NCBI GenBank assembly: GCA_938045475.1
Contig: CALIML010000018.1
Location: 1 to 55,450 of the forward strand
From: an uncultured Sulfolobales archaeon
GTDB taxonomy: Archaea > Thermoproteota > Thermoprotei_A > Sulfolobales > Desulfurococcaceae
Direction of reading: 5' to 3'
Length of the DNA: 55,450 bases
In this document: in pieces, positions 16,856-25,081 of the stretch
Layout of the letters: every line of letters starts with the position of its first letter
Numbering within the stretch: position 1 is the first letter of the stretch
Position numbers and translations under genes: made by a program
The notes under the pieces: model-generated
The model's input: the letters and a program-made list of their open reading frames with translations, nothing else
The model's database searches: none
What the model was told of the DNA's origin: nothing

Positions 16856-17845
16856 ATGTTAAATTTGGCGGGGAAAAAATTTAGTATTTTAGTTACTTCC
16901 AATTCATTTGGAGAAGCAGGGCTTAAAATAGTAAGTAAGTATGCAGAAATAGTAAGGGTTCGCGGACCATTAAGTGAGGAGGAGCTTTTAGAAAAAGTAA
17001 AAGATGTAGATGCCGTGATCGCCTCTCATGATCGCTTCTCTCGCAAAGTAATTGAAGAAGCGGGAAAATTGAAGGTTATTGGTAGACACGGTATAGGCTA
17101 TTCAGAAATCGATATAGATGCTGCAACAGAACGTGGAATATTTGTAACATACACACCTGTCCCAGAAGAATTTGATAGCGTCGCTGAGTTTACTGTCGGA
17201 CTTATGTTGGCCCTCCTCAAAAAAATACCGCTTGCAGACAGGACGCTGAAAAAGGGTGTGTGGGAACGCACACCATTTATAAGTTCTCTGCTTAAGGGTA
17301 AAACCGTTGGAATAATAGGATTGGGGAACATTGGTGGAAGGGTTGCCAAAATAGTAGCTAGAGGATTTAAAGCTAAAGTAATTGCTTATGACCCATACGT
17401 ATTAGAGGAAACTGCGAAAAAATGGCGTGCAAAACTTGTAGATTTCACAACGTTGCTAAAGAATTCAGATATCATATCTATACACTGTCCACTAACGGAA
17501 GAAACTAGGGGACTGATAGGTCCAAAAGAAATAGAGCTTATGAAGCCGGGTGTTATTGTAATTAATACTGCGAGAGGCCCGGTATTTCCTGAAGATGTCC
17601 TTTATAAAGCTTTAAAGGAGGGAAAGATAGCGGGTGCAGCATTAGATGTATATGAGAAGGAGCCTCCAGACTTAGAGAAACCTCTATACAAATTAGATAA
17701 TGTGATCGTAACACCGCACATTGCGGCATATACCAAGGAAGGTCTTCGTAAAATGGACGTAACGGTTGCCCGTGATGTAATAAAGGTTTTAATGGGTCGG
17801 ATGCCGAAGTATCTTGTGAATAAAGCGGTATTAAGTCGCAGATGA
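16856..17845 (+). CDS. D-isomer-specific 2-hydroxyacid dehydrogenase (SerA-like)
   Basis: A 329-residue NAD-dependent dehydrogenase of the 2-hydroxyacid family (phosphoglycerate dehydrogenase, glyoxylate/hydroxypyruvate reductase). Visible are GRHGIGYSEIDIDAA, the Rossmann loop GIIGLGNIGGRVAKI, the substrate arginine in NTARGPVF, the Glu in DVYEKEPP and the catalytic His in VTPHIAAYTKEG. The short form without a C-terminal ACT domain argues against a serine-pathway-regulated enzyme and fits a catabolic role. It lies 27 bases after EIIB and 21 bases before the RmlD-like gene, so it is probably co-transcribed with the PTS. It might oxidise or reduce an intermediate of the imported sugar acid. 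ATG 16856 or TTG 16865 could be the start. Confidence 0.87.
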   Translation: MLNLAGKKFSILVTSNSFGEAGLKIVSKYAEIVRVRGPLSEEELLEKVKDVDAVIASHDRFSRKVIEEAGKLKVIGRHGIGYSEIDIDAATERGIFVTYTPVPEEFDSVAEFTVGLMLALLKKIPLADRTLKKGVWERTPFISSLLKGKTVGIIGLGNIGGRVAKIVARGFKAKVIAYDPYVLEETAKKWRAKLVDFTTLLKNSDIISIHCPLTEETRGLIGPKEIELMKPGVIVINTARGPVFPEDVLYKALKEGKIAGAALDVYEKEPPDLEKPLYKLDNVIVTPHIAAYTKEGLRKMDVTVARDVIKVLMGRMPKYLVNKAVLSRR

Positions 17846-17866
17846 GACTAAAGGGGGGATTTATCT

Positions 17867-18760
17867 TTGGTTGAATCACTTAAAGTTCTTGTTACAGGCG
17901 CCTCCGGCCTACTTGGTGAAGATGCAGTAAGGGTGTTCAAGGAGAGTGGGCATGAAGTAATCGAAGTGAAAGGTAGAGAGCAGCTCGATTTAACGAGAGC
18001 TGACGAAACCTTAGAGCTGATCCGCAGGCATAAGCCACAAATAGTAGTTCACTGTGCAGGAACTCACGATATAGACGGGGCTGAGAATGATCCTATGACT
18101 ACTTACTTAAACGTTGTTCTCTCCACGAGGAATGTGGTAAATGCTTGTAAGATCGTGGGTGCCACATTAGTCTTCCCAGGAAGTGACTATGTGTTTGACG
18201 GGTTGAAGGATAAGCCTTACATAGAGGTTGATGAACCTAACCCAGTAAACGTTTATGGTAGAGCCAAATATGCGTCAGAAAAGGTGATCATTGAGATTTT
18301 GCCCGAGCACTTTATTGTAAGAGTACCGATACTTTTTGGTGCTAGTGGTAGAATGGAGCGAAACCTCATTTATAATATATACTCCAAGATAAAACAAGGC
18401 CAATATGTTAAAGCGCCCTATGACCAGGTTTCCAGTTGTGCTTATACAGTTGATGTAGCGAAAGCGTTTGAAAAGATGGTAAGGACGTACCATTACGGTA
18501 CATATCACTTGGCAAACAGTGGATATTGCTCTAGATACGAACTGTATAAAGAAATAGCTCTTCAACTGGGTTTACCTGCTGATAAGATAACTCCCTACCC
18601 AAGTGCAGAATTAGATAGGCCGGCAAAAAGACCAAAGTATACCGTACTAAGCAGTTTGTTCGCAGAAAAAGTCTTTGGCCTGAAATTGAGGCACTGGAAA
18701 GAGGCTCTTATTGAATGCATCGGAGAGTTCAAGAAAAGAATTCAAATTGAACAATATTAA
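17867..18760 (+). CDS. RmlD-like NAD(P)-dependent sugar reductase (extended SDR)
   Basis: A 297-residue protein of the RmlD (dTDP-4-dehydrorhamnose reductase) branch of the extended short-chain dehydrogenases. It shows the nucleotide motif VTGASGLLGEDAV, the VVHCAGTHDIDGAE region, the Ser/Asp pair around FPGSDYVFDG, and the catalytic Tyr-x-x-x-Lys in NVYGRAKYASEK. There are no RmlA, RmlB or RmlC neighbours, so rhamnose synthesis is unlikely. Within the PTS operon it more likely acts on a sugar-derived keto compound; this is inference. The start is TTG 17867, with AAAGGGGGGA upstream. No gene follows for about 950 bases. Confidence 0.82.
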   Translation: MVESLKVLVTGASGLLGEDAVRVFKESGHEVIEVKGREQLDLTRADETLELIRRHKPQIVVHCAGTHDIDGAENDPMTTYLNVVLSTRNVVNACKIVGATLVFPGSDYVFDGLKDKPYIEVDEPNPVNVYGRAKYASEKVIIEILPEHFIVRVPILFGASGRMERNLIYNIYSKIKQGQYVKAPYDQVSSCAYTVDVAKAFEKMVRTYHYGTYHLANSGYCSRYELYKEIALQLGLPADKITPYPSAELDRPAKRPKYTVLSSLFAEKVFGLKLRHWKEALIECIGEFKKRIQIEQY

Positions 18761-18964
18761 GTCTCCATTTTCTCCCAGAGAGGATGTATTTCTTGCAAAT
18801 ATGCATCTATACCTGGATCGTCACCATGTCTTCAAACCAATCCTCAGGGAAACTAAGCTATACCAGAAAATGTGTCAGCAAATTCCTATCTTGGAAGTAC
18901 AATAAGTTATGTCCTTAACCACAGCTCCATTTTGTAATTTGCGTGAGTAAAATGATTGCATGAC

Positions 18965-19228
18965 GTCGACCCTCTCGTAAATCGCTTTCTCTTAATAATT
19001 CGAGCGAGCCTAACATAAGTAACTTTATAATCCAGCCCCTTGTCCCCATTTCAACGAAAGCCTCGCATAGCTTTCACGTACTTGAATTTTGAGCCTTATT
19101 TTGTCAGAAGTCTAAGCCATCTCCTATTACCAGCTACGTAGTTTAAACCTTACCGAGCCGGGGATATCTCAAGTTCTTTAGAACGGGAGATATCGAGGTC
19201 GAAACCACGGCGTTTAAGAGAGGGCGAC
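18965..19228. mobile_element. Possible MITE-like non-autonomous element with imperfect terminal inverted repeats
   Basis: The left end GTCGACCCTCTCGTAAA (18965-18981) and the right end TTTAAGAGAGGGCGAC (19213-19228) are reverse complements apart from one substitution and one single-base gap. They bound about 264 bases with no open frame. A stable hairpin lies near the right end. This would fit a non-autonomous element or the remains of an IS200/IS605-like transposon end. No target-site duplication was identified, and no copy elsewhere in the window was seen. Confidence 0.35.
19163..19194. repeat. Strong imperfect hairpin (14-base arms)
   Basis: GATATCTC (19163-19170) pairs with GAGATATC (19187-19194). 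After a two-base AA/GG mismatch, GTTC (19173-19176) pairs with GAAC (19181-19184) around a TTTA loop. The central AAGTTC...GAACGGG pattern reminds me of right-end hairpins of archaeal TnpB-type elements, but that is from memory and unproven. No tnpB gene is readable beside it. Confidence 0.6.
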
Positions 19229-19713
19229 CGTATAAAAGGACTATCATAATGCCTTTCAAAGCGCGAGCAGCCAAGGGGGTGTGCGTCAATTTGCTGGACG
19301 AGAAAAGGCTAACAAAGCAATCATTTGAACTAAAGATAATTAAGCATTAACACACTCGCTACGCTGTCCAAACAGACAAAACCATGGTTAATGGTATAGA
19401 TGTCTATAAATGAAAAGTAAAAAAGAGAACAAAATAGCTTTAGCTTGATACAACGATCTTAAATCAAAAGTGGATTCTGCGAACAAAGAGCGGAAGTTAA
19501 AAAGAGCTATAAAGATGGCGGCGATAGGTAATGCCATTGACTAAATATCTATTCCATAGCTTTAACCTTGAGTGAATTTATGAAGATTTCTTTTGCATAA
19601 ATTCCGCAATAAATGATGGTTTAATTTTCGCTAGTATTGCAAATAAGACAATCGCACTTGTTAGATGAAGAATTTATATACGCAAAGAGTGCAACAGATC
19701 TAATGGTGATAGA

Positions 19714-20592
19714 ATGAAGTTTGAGGGAGTTATTCCTCCATTACTTACTCCTTTCACTGAAAAAGGCGAAGTTTTCAAGGAAGGATTAAGAGACTTGATA
19801 AGTTTTCAAGTCGAAAAAGGCGTAAAGGGGCTTTTCATCTGTGGAACCTATGGTTCTGGACCACTTATGACCACAAAGGAGAGAAAAAGAGTGGCTGAAA
19901 TAACCGTTGATCAAGTAGGTGGAAAGGTAGCTGTAATTGTTCATGTAGGAGCCTCAAGTGTGGATAATGTTTTGGAGTTGGCAAGACATGCTGAAGAAGT
20001 TGGCGCTGATGCGGTAGCCAGTGTTCCTCCGTTTTACTATGCATATGATGATGACTCTGTATTATTCTTTTACAAGCAACTACTTTCTACTGTAAACATA
20101 CCTGTATTCGTCTACAACAATCCCGCCCGAACTGGAATAGCTATAAGCAGTGAATTGTTGAAAAGACTAGCTGAAGAAGGAGTTGCTGGAATAAAGGACA
20201 CTAGCTTAAGCTTAGTGAAATTTTATGAAGATCTCATAACGGTGGAAAAGAAAGATTTCACATTCATCATTGGAACAGAGGCACTGATGCTTCCCGCCAT
20301 TATGGCCGGTGCGAAGGGCTGTATATCGGGGCTAGCTAACGTTTTCCCTGAGATAGTTGTTGAATGCTATAACTTAGTTAAGGAGAAAAAGTACGAGGAA
20401 GCGGCCATGAAGCAATTGGAGATAATTAAAGCCAGAAGAGCTCTTCACCTCGCACCAGTCATACCTACATGCTACGAAATCTTAAGGATGAGGGGAATAA
20501 ATGCTGGGTATCCCAAAATGCCGCTTAGAAAATTAACAAAGGAGCAAGTAGAACTAGTAAAAAATAAACTTGCGCAATTAGGGCTTCTTTAG
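19714..20592 (+). CDS. DapA/NanA-family aldolase (dihydrodipicolinate synthase superfamily)
   Basis: A 292-residue class I aldolase of the DHDPS/N-acetylneuraminate lyase/KDG aldolase superfamily. The Schiff-base lysine is K161 in AGIKDTSLS and the catalytic tyrosine is Y134 in VFVYNNPARTG. The carboxylate-binding loop reads GTYGSGP instead of the GTTGE of true DapA, which argues against lysine biosynthesis and for a 2-keto-3-deoxy sugar-acid aldolase or similar. It has its own TATA box and lies in the AT-rich island after the PTS operon, so cleavage of an imported sugar acid is a reasonable inference. The start is ATG 19714, with the GGTGAT region upstream. Confidence 0.85.
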   Translation: MKFEGVIPPLLTPFTEKGEVFKEGLRDLISFQVEKGVKGLFICGTYGSGPLMTTKERKRVAEITVDQVGGKVAVIVHVGASSVDNVLELARHAEEVGADAVASVPPFYYAYDDDSVLFFYKQLLSTVNIPVFVYNNPARTGIAISSELLKRLAEEGVAGIKDTSLSLVKFYEDLITVEKKDFTFIIGTEALMLPAIMAGAKGCISGLANVFPEIVVECYNLVKEKKYEEAAMKQLEIIKARRALHLAPVIPTCYEILRMRGINAGYPKMPLRKLTKEQVELVKNKLAQLGLL

Positions 20593-21029
20593 ACTTTAAG
20601 CAGACCTTGATGTGGAAAGGCGCGCCAGAGGTAAGTAGGCCTGTCCTGCCTTTGACTCTCCATGTTTTTACTTTTAACACTGCCTCGATGCCCAGGGCAA
20701 ACTCGTCGAACTTAATGCCGGCACTCTAGAAGACAAAGGAAATGTGTATAGGAAGCCTCTGAACAAGCTTATATGCAACGCACAAAAATGTTACTTCAAC
20801 GAAATAACAGTCGAGCCGAAACGCAACCCACACCCAAGAAGGCGGTTACAATGCTGGAATCTATTTTGCAAACATACTACAACCACATAAAGGAGGGACC
20901 TTAAGTTGTCGCGCCAGTTAATTGAGAAAAATTTTCAGTGAGATATGAATATTAATTGTAGCAAGACTTATTTTGCTCCTGTGAAAATACTATTGTGCTC
21001 AGTACGCTTAATAAAGGAAGTGATGAAGC
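20593..21029. other. Gap with a short coding-like remnant
   Basis: There is no intact gene in these 437 bases. A plus-strand frame from about 20677 to 20880 reads through about 65 codons and contains two cysteine pairs (LICNAQKCYF and QCWNLFCKH) with basic residues between them. This looks like the tail of a zinc-ribbon protein or transposase, with no start codon or promoter. I cannot assign it. The end of the gap carries the ribosome binding site of the cyclase gene (GGAAGTGATGAAGC before ATG 21030). Confidence 0.4.
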
Positions 21030-21629
21030 ATGGAAATAATTGATGTGACAAAACCGATTGAAGAAGGAAGACGATATTACCCAACTTTACCCTCCCCGAA
21101 AATAGACCTATTACGTCACTATTCATTGGGACACAACCACTGGACTAGCTTCATTCAACTACCTTTACATACAGCTACTCATATTGACGCACCAGCACAC
21201 TTTCTGCCTGACGGTAAAACGATAGACAAAGTTCCTGTGGGAGAGTTTATAAGTATAGCACAAGTTATAGATTGTTCAAACGAAGAAGTAATTACAAAAG
21301 AGATCTTAAGTAAAAAAAGTATAAAGACCGCTACGCTCCTCTTTAAAACCAGGTCTTATGTAGAGAATTACACCTACTTTGATGTAGAGGCAGCAAAATT
21401 TATTGCAGAAAGCAATGTAAAAATTGTGGGTTCAGAAGCACCAAGTGTCGACCGTCCTGGAGACAAAAATTATCCTGTCCATAAAATTCTGTTAAGCCAC
21501 GATATCTTAATTGTTGAGGGATTAAATCTTAAAGAAGTAAGAGAAGGAATTTATTTGTTCATATGTCTTCCTCTTTTAATAAAAGACGTAGAAGCCTCTC
21601 CTGCTAGAGGAATTTTAATTAAAATTTAA
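21030..21629 (+). CDS. Cyclase family protein (kynurenine formamidase-like metal hydrolase)
   Basis: A 199-residue member of the cyclase/arylformamidase family, metal-dependent hydrolases that open amides or lactones. The N-terminus IDVTKPIEEGRRYYP is followed by the metal motif HTATHIDAPAHF (HxxxHxDxPxHF). EAPSVDRPGDKNYPVHKILL carries the later conserved residues. Some members are isatin hydrolases or formamidases; others sit in sugar-acid clusters, possibly as lactonases. At the end of the island it may open a lactone formed from the imported compound, but this is inference. AT-rich codon use matches the PTS genes. Confidence 0.85.
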   Translation: MEIIDVTKPIEEGRRYYPTLPSPKIDLLRHYSLGHNHWTSFIQLPLHTATHIDAPAHFLPDGKTIDKVPVGEFISIAQVIDCSNEEVITKEILSKKSIKTATLLFKTRSYVENYTYFDVEAAKFIAESNVKIVGSEAPSVDRPGDKNYPVHKILLSHDILIVEGLNLKEVREGIYLFICLPLLIKDVEASPARGILIKI

Positions 21630-21778
21630 GCTCATCACATAGCGGCTTCAGAACTCCTTCCACTTCTCAATTGAGAGGTCGAATGGTATTTCATTCTTTA
21701 TCTCAATTATCAAGGGGATATCGCTATGGCAATTGATGATGAGTGGTTGAAAATTTATGGATCAAAAACTAATCAAAG

Positions 21779-23044
21779 CTAATGTTGACCATATTTTAGA
21801 ACAGCGTTTATTAGAGCTCTTAAGTTAGCTTCTGAAGTCCCCCAAGGTATGTCAGCTACGCCTGTAGAGATAATAAAGCCTCCTCCTGGAGCTACATCTT
21901 TAATAAGATTCTTTACATATTCCTCGATTTTCTCAGGCGTTCCACTAACCAGTAAGTTTGTTGGGAATCCTCCCATAATGCATGTATGGCCTTCTAAAAC
22001 TCTCTTAGCCTTCCTTACGTCAGTCTTTTCAAACCATGCTATGCCCCAACTCTTTGGTAGTTCTAGTAAAGTCTCTAAGTGTGGTTCGTGATTTCCTTCA
22101 AAGAATACCCATATGGTTAAACCCTTCTCTTTTAGACTAAGAATTACTTTTTTGAGGTAAGGCCAGTAAAGCTCATTATATGTTTTTGGAGGCAACATTT
22201 CATTAAGATGCAGAGGTATAAAGACATGTACTGCATTCTTAACTTGAAATGCCATATTAAGGATGAGTTCCACAAGAACTTCACAAGCAGCCTTCACTTT
22301 ATCCGGTATACGATAAATGTCGATCAACATGTTCGTTACGTGTCTTAAGAAATCGGCTATAAAGTCAACTGGACAATAGGCATCTGTAAGAGGGGCAACA
22401 GGATAGCCTAGCTTTGTCAAGTCACTAGCTATGCTTGTCATGCTATTAATTGCTTTACTTAGCTCTATCCCTGTCTTAATTAAAGCTATTCTTGATTGAT
22501 GAACATCCTTCAAGCTTTCAAACGCTCTCGGAAGTATGGTTTCCCTTATAAACTCCGCTGGGTTTTCAATTAATTTACCATACTCTTCAGCCTCCATAAA
22601 TCTACCTCCCAAGAATTGCCCTGTAGGAATAGTGAGCGGCAATTCTCTACCAGGAAACTTTGTATACTTATCACGCAATATATCGTGCATAGGCCCAGTT
22701 ATATGGCCTGCTGTAGCTATCATAAATTCTGGAACTTCTGGAAATGCAAGAGCTAATACATGCCCTTCAAGACCTACTTCAAAGAATATGGAGTCCATAG
22801 GATAGTCTTCCACAAACTTAACTATTGCCTTCCACCCTCTCTCATAGTCATAGTAAAAATCATAACCGGAAACACCAGCATGTTTAAGTGCAAATGCTGG
22901 AGGACATCCTGTAAGAATTAAAGGCACACGATCGGGCTCTTTCAATTCAATAGTCTTAGATAATCTATCTAATCTCTCTTTGAGTACTATTTCTGGTTCT
23001 TTTCGTTGCCTTTCCATTAATTCCTCTATTAGTTTCATGAGCAT
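21779..23044 (-). CDS. URO-D family corrinoid-type methyltransferase, paralogue 1
   Basis: A 421-residue protein of the uroporphyrinogen-decarboxylase superfamily in its methyltransferase branch (MtaA/MtbA/CmuA relatives), recognised from the TIM-barrel layout, LILTGCPPAF near the start, and the C-terminal GTPEKIEEYVKNLIKDVAPGGG. It ends a three-gene operon with a corrinoid protein, so it probably transfers methyl groups to or from the cobalamin. The zinc ligands of MtaA/MtbA (H-x-C ... C) are missing: the first site reads WVFFEGNHEPHLE and the second STGVADIP. It is visibly paralogous to the next gene, with the same FFEG.H.PH motif. Codon use is more AT-rich than in its neighbour. Substrate unknown. 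Confidence 0.8.
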   Translation of the reverse strand: MLMKLIEELMERQRKEPEIVLKERLDRLSKTIELKEPDRVPLILTGCPPAFALKHAGVSGYDFYYDYERGWKAIVKFVEDYPMDSIFFEVGLEGHVLALAFPEVPEFMIATAGHITGPMHDILRDKYTKFPGRELPLTIPTGQFLGGRFMEAEEYGKLIENPAEFIRETILPRAFESLKDVHQSRIALIKTGIELSKAINSMTSIASDLTKLGYPVAPLTDAYCPVDFIADFLRHVTNMLIDIYRIPDKVKAACEVLVELILNMAFQVKNAVHVFIPLHLNEMLPPKTYNELYWPYLKKVILSLKEKGLTIWVFFEGNHEPHLETLLELPKSWGIAWFEKTDVRKAKRVLEGHTCIMGGFPTNLLVSGTPEKIEEYVKNLIKDVAPGGGFIISTGVADIPWGTSEANLRALINAVLKYGQH

Positions 23045-23069
23045 CCCTACATTAGATAGATTTTAATCT

Positions 23070-24344
23070 CTATCGATTCTCTCCTATATACTTTAAAGCA
23101 GCGTTTATTAGGGCTTTTAAGTTGGCGTCCGGTGTTTCAGGCGTTATTTCAGCTACTCCTGGCGCTAGTATGAGTCCTTCATTAGGTGCTGTTGCTTTAA
23201 GAAGCTTCTTCACGTATTCATCGATTTTCTTGGGAGTGCCGCTGTGTAGGAGGCTTACTGGTATTCCGCCCATAACGCATGAGTGTCCTCTTAACTTTTC
23301 ATAAACTTTAATGAAGTCCTTGGGTCTCTCAAAGTACGCTATGCCCCAACCCTTCGGTAGTTCTAGGATGGTGTCTACGTGCGGCATATGATCTCCTTCA
23401 AAGAATACAAAGGACTTTATATCGCTTTTATAAAGCTCTAAGATAACTTCTTTGAGTGCGGGCCAGTAGAATTCATTGTATAGTTTTGGAGGCAGCATTT
23501 CATTTAAGTGTAGAGGTATGAATGCGTATTTAGCTCCTAAAGGCTTTAATGCTAAGCCAACTTTAACTATAGGCTCCACTAAGGCTTCTGCAGCTTGCTT
23601 AACTAAATCCGGGTGCCTCCTAATGTCCAGCATAACGCCTGTTGGATGTCTTAGGAAGTCCCCTATGAAGTCTAGTGGTGCGTAAGCAAATGTCGCTGGG
23701 AACGGCGGTAAGCCATAGTTTTTAGCTAGTGCAGCATTTATATCTACTAGAGACGATGTGAATTTAGAGCCTTCGAAAGCAAATCTAGCAATGCTCTTCA
23801 CGTATAGAGCTGAACCAGGCTTACTCAAGTTTTCGCAAGCCCTCGGCAATACAACACTATTCACGAAGTCTATGGGGCCTTCAATCAACTGCCTGTACTC
23901 CTCGGGCTCCACGTACTCTCCGCCAATAAATTGGAAGGGCAAGTGCTCTGGAAGCTCTCTTCCAGGCCACCTAGTGTACTTATCCTTAACAATATCGTGC
24001 ATAGGCCCCGTCAGGAAGCGAATTGTTGGCGCTATCTCTGGAGCATCTGCGAAAGCAACTGAGAATATAAAGCCTTCAGCTGCTGGCGCCATTACAGAGA
24101 AGTCTACTGGGAAGCTTTCAATAAGCTTTAGTGAGGCATCCTTTATCTTCCCATAGTCGAAGTATATCACGCTTGGCTTAAACCACTTACTGAAGAAGTG
24201 GCCGCATGTAAATAATGCTACAGGTGTTCTAGCAGGCGTCTTTAAATTAACTGCATCTTCAAAGATCTCTGCTCTCTCCTTATATACAGCTTCAGGCTCC
24301 TTCCTCTGTCTTTCAATTAGTTCATCTACGGGTTCTCTACTCAT
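23070..24344 (-). CDS. URO-D family corrinoid-type methyltransferase, paralogue 2
   Basis: A 424-residue paralogue of the downstream gene with the same layout: RQRKEPEAVYKER at the N-terminus, FIPLHLNEMLPPKLYNEFYW in the middle, FFEGDHMPHVDTI where MtaA has its H-x-C motif, and APGVAEITPETPDANLKALI where MtaA has its third ligand Cys. It starts 4 bases after the corrinoid protein stop, with AGGTGA before the ATG, so it is translationally coupled. The pair could be two methyltransferases of different function (one demethylating the donor, one methylating an acceptor) or a heterodimer. Neither can be told from the sequence. No MtaB, MttB or corrinoid-reactivating RamA gene is in the window. Confidence 0.8.
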   Translation of the reverse strand: MSREPVDELIERQRKEPEAVYKERAEIFEDAVNLKTPARTPVALFTCGHFFSKWFKPSVIYFDYGKIKDASLKLIESFPVDFSVMAPAAEGFIFSVAFADAPEIAPTIRFLTGPMHDIVKDKYTRWPGRELPEHLPFQFIGGEYVEPEEYRQLIEGPIDFVNSVVLPRACENLSKPGSALYVKSIARFAFEGSKFTSSLVDINAALAKNYGLPPFPATFAYAPLDFIGDFLRHPTGVMLDIRRHPDLVKQAAEALVEPIVKVGLALKPLGAKYAFIPLHLNEMLPPKLYNEFYWPALKEVILELYKSDIKSFVFFEGDHMPHVDTILELPKGWGIAYFERPKDFIKVYEKLRGHSCVMGGIPVSLLHSGTPKKIDEYVKKLLKATAPNEGLILAPGVAEITPETPDANLKALINAALKYIGENR

Positions 24345-24348
24345 ACTT

Positions 24349-24996
24349 TCACCTTGCTTTCTCCCTTATCCACTTCAGCATTATTCTCACTCCTTCTGCT
24401 GCACTATTCGTCCATGCATCTGCTCCAGCATACTCCTTAGCGTACTCATCCACTCTCCCTCCACCAATAATGATCTTTACTCTATCCCTTAATCCAGCCT
24501 CCTTTATTGCATCAACTGTCTTCTTCATAGACTCTAGTCCAACTGTTATTAGGCAGGACATGCCGACAATATTGGGGTTATATTGCTTTATTGCTTCTAC
24601 GAATTTCTCTGGCGGTACATCTACTCCTAGGTCTATTACTTCGAATCCAGCTGCTTCAGCCATAGTTACAGCAATATTCTTACCAATGTCATGTATGTCT
24701 CCCTGAACAGTCCCTATGACTAACTTACCTACAACTTCCCTAACTTTACCGAGTTCCTTAAGCTTTGGCCTAACAAGCTCAGAGATCCCCTTCATTATTT
24801 CACCAGCCATAACTAAGTCCGCTATGAAGAATTCTCCTTTCTCATACTTCTCGCCAATTTTATCGGCCGCTATTGTTAGGTCACCGAGTATTTTCAATGG
24901 ATCTTCTCCAGCTTCAAGCCTCCTCCTAGCGATCTCTAATGCCTTCCTTTCATCAAGCTCAAGAATGGATTTTATGAATTCCTCACTAACAGACAT
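24349..24996 (-). CDS. Corrinoid (B12-binding) methyl carrier protein
   Basis: A 215-residue protein of the MtaC/MtbC/MtmC family. An N-terminal four-helix cap (about residues 1-85) precedes a Rossmann-like B12 domain with the lower-ligand motif GDIHDIGKN, where H102 coordinates cobalt, followed by GMSCLITVGLESMKKT (the S-x-L element) and the GGGRV loop. It shuttles a methyl group between two methyltransferases, here presumably the two URO-D proteins downstream. ATG 24996 is preferred because GGTGG lies just before it and a TATA-like CTTTTATATTG around 25030-25040 predicts a short leader; GTG 25005 is an alternative. A 27-base palindrome lies upstream of the TATA box. Confidence 0.92.
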   Translation of the reverse strand: MSVSEEFIKSILELDERKALEIARRRLEAGEDPLKILGDLTIAADKIGEKYEKGEFFIADLVMAGEIMKGISELVRPKLKELGKVREVVGKLVIGTVQGDIHDIGKNIAVTMAEAAGFEVIDLGVDVPPEKFVEAIKQYNPNIVGMSCLITVGLESMKKTVDAIKEAGLRDRVKIIIGGGRVDEYAKEYAGADAWTNSAAEGVRIMLKWIREKAR

Positions 24997-25046
24997 TGCA
25001 TCCACCAGTTCACACCATATATTACCTCAATATAAAAGTTCTTATC

Positions 25047-25073
25047 AATATGTGGCTACTGTAGCCATATATT
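25047..25073. promoter_or_regulatory. Long palindrome upstream of the corrinoid operon promoter
   Basis: A 27-base near-perfect inverted repeat. TGGCTAC (25053-25059) and GTAGCCA (25061-25067) flank a single T, and the outer arms AATAT (25047-25051) and ATATT (25069-25073) also pair, with one mismatch between inner and outer arms. It lies just upstream of the corrinoid operon TATA box (about 25030-25040), the usual place of an activator site in archaea. The regulator is unknown; a methyl-substrate or cobalamin-sensing factor is possible. Confidence 0.6.
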
Positions 25074-25081
25074 CTCTACGG

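Larger units (their letters stand above)
18761..19713. other. Long gap with decayed sequence and the dapA-like promoter
   Basis: This 950-base AT-rich region has no convincing gene. It contains the MITE-like element at 18965-19228 and a strong hairpin inside it (both listed separately). Short open frames in all registers are interrupted by stops and resemble no family. The right end holds the aldolase promoter: a TATA-like AATTTATATAC at about 19671-19681, some 33 bases before the ATG at 19714. The stretch 19380-19680 shows nothing else I can name. Confidence 0.5.
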
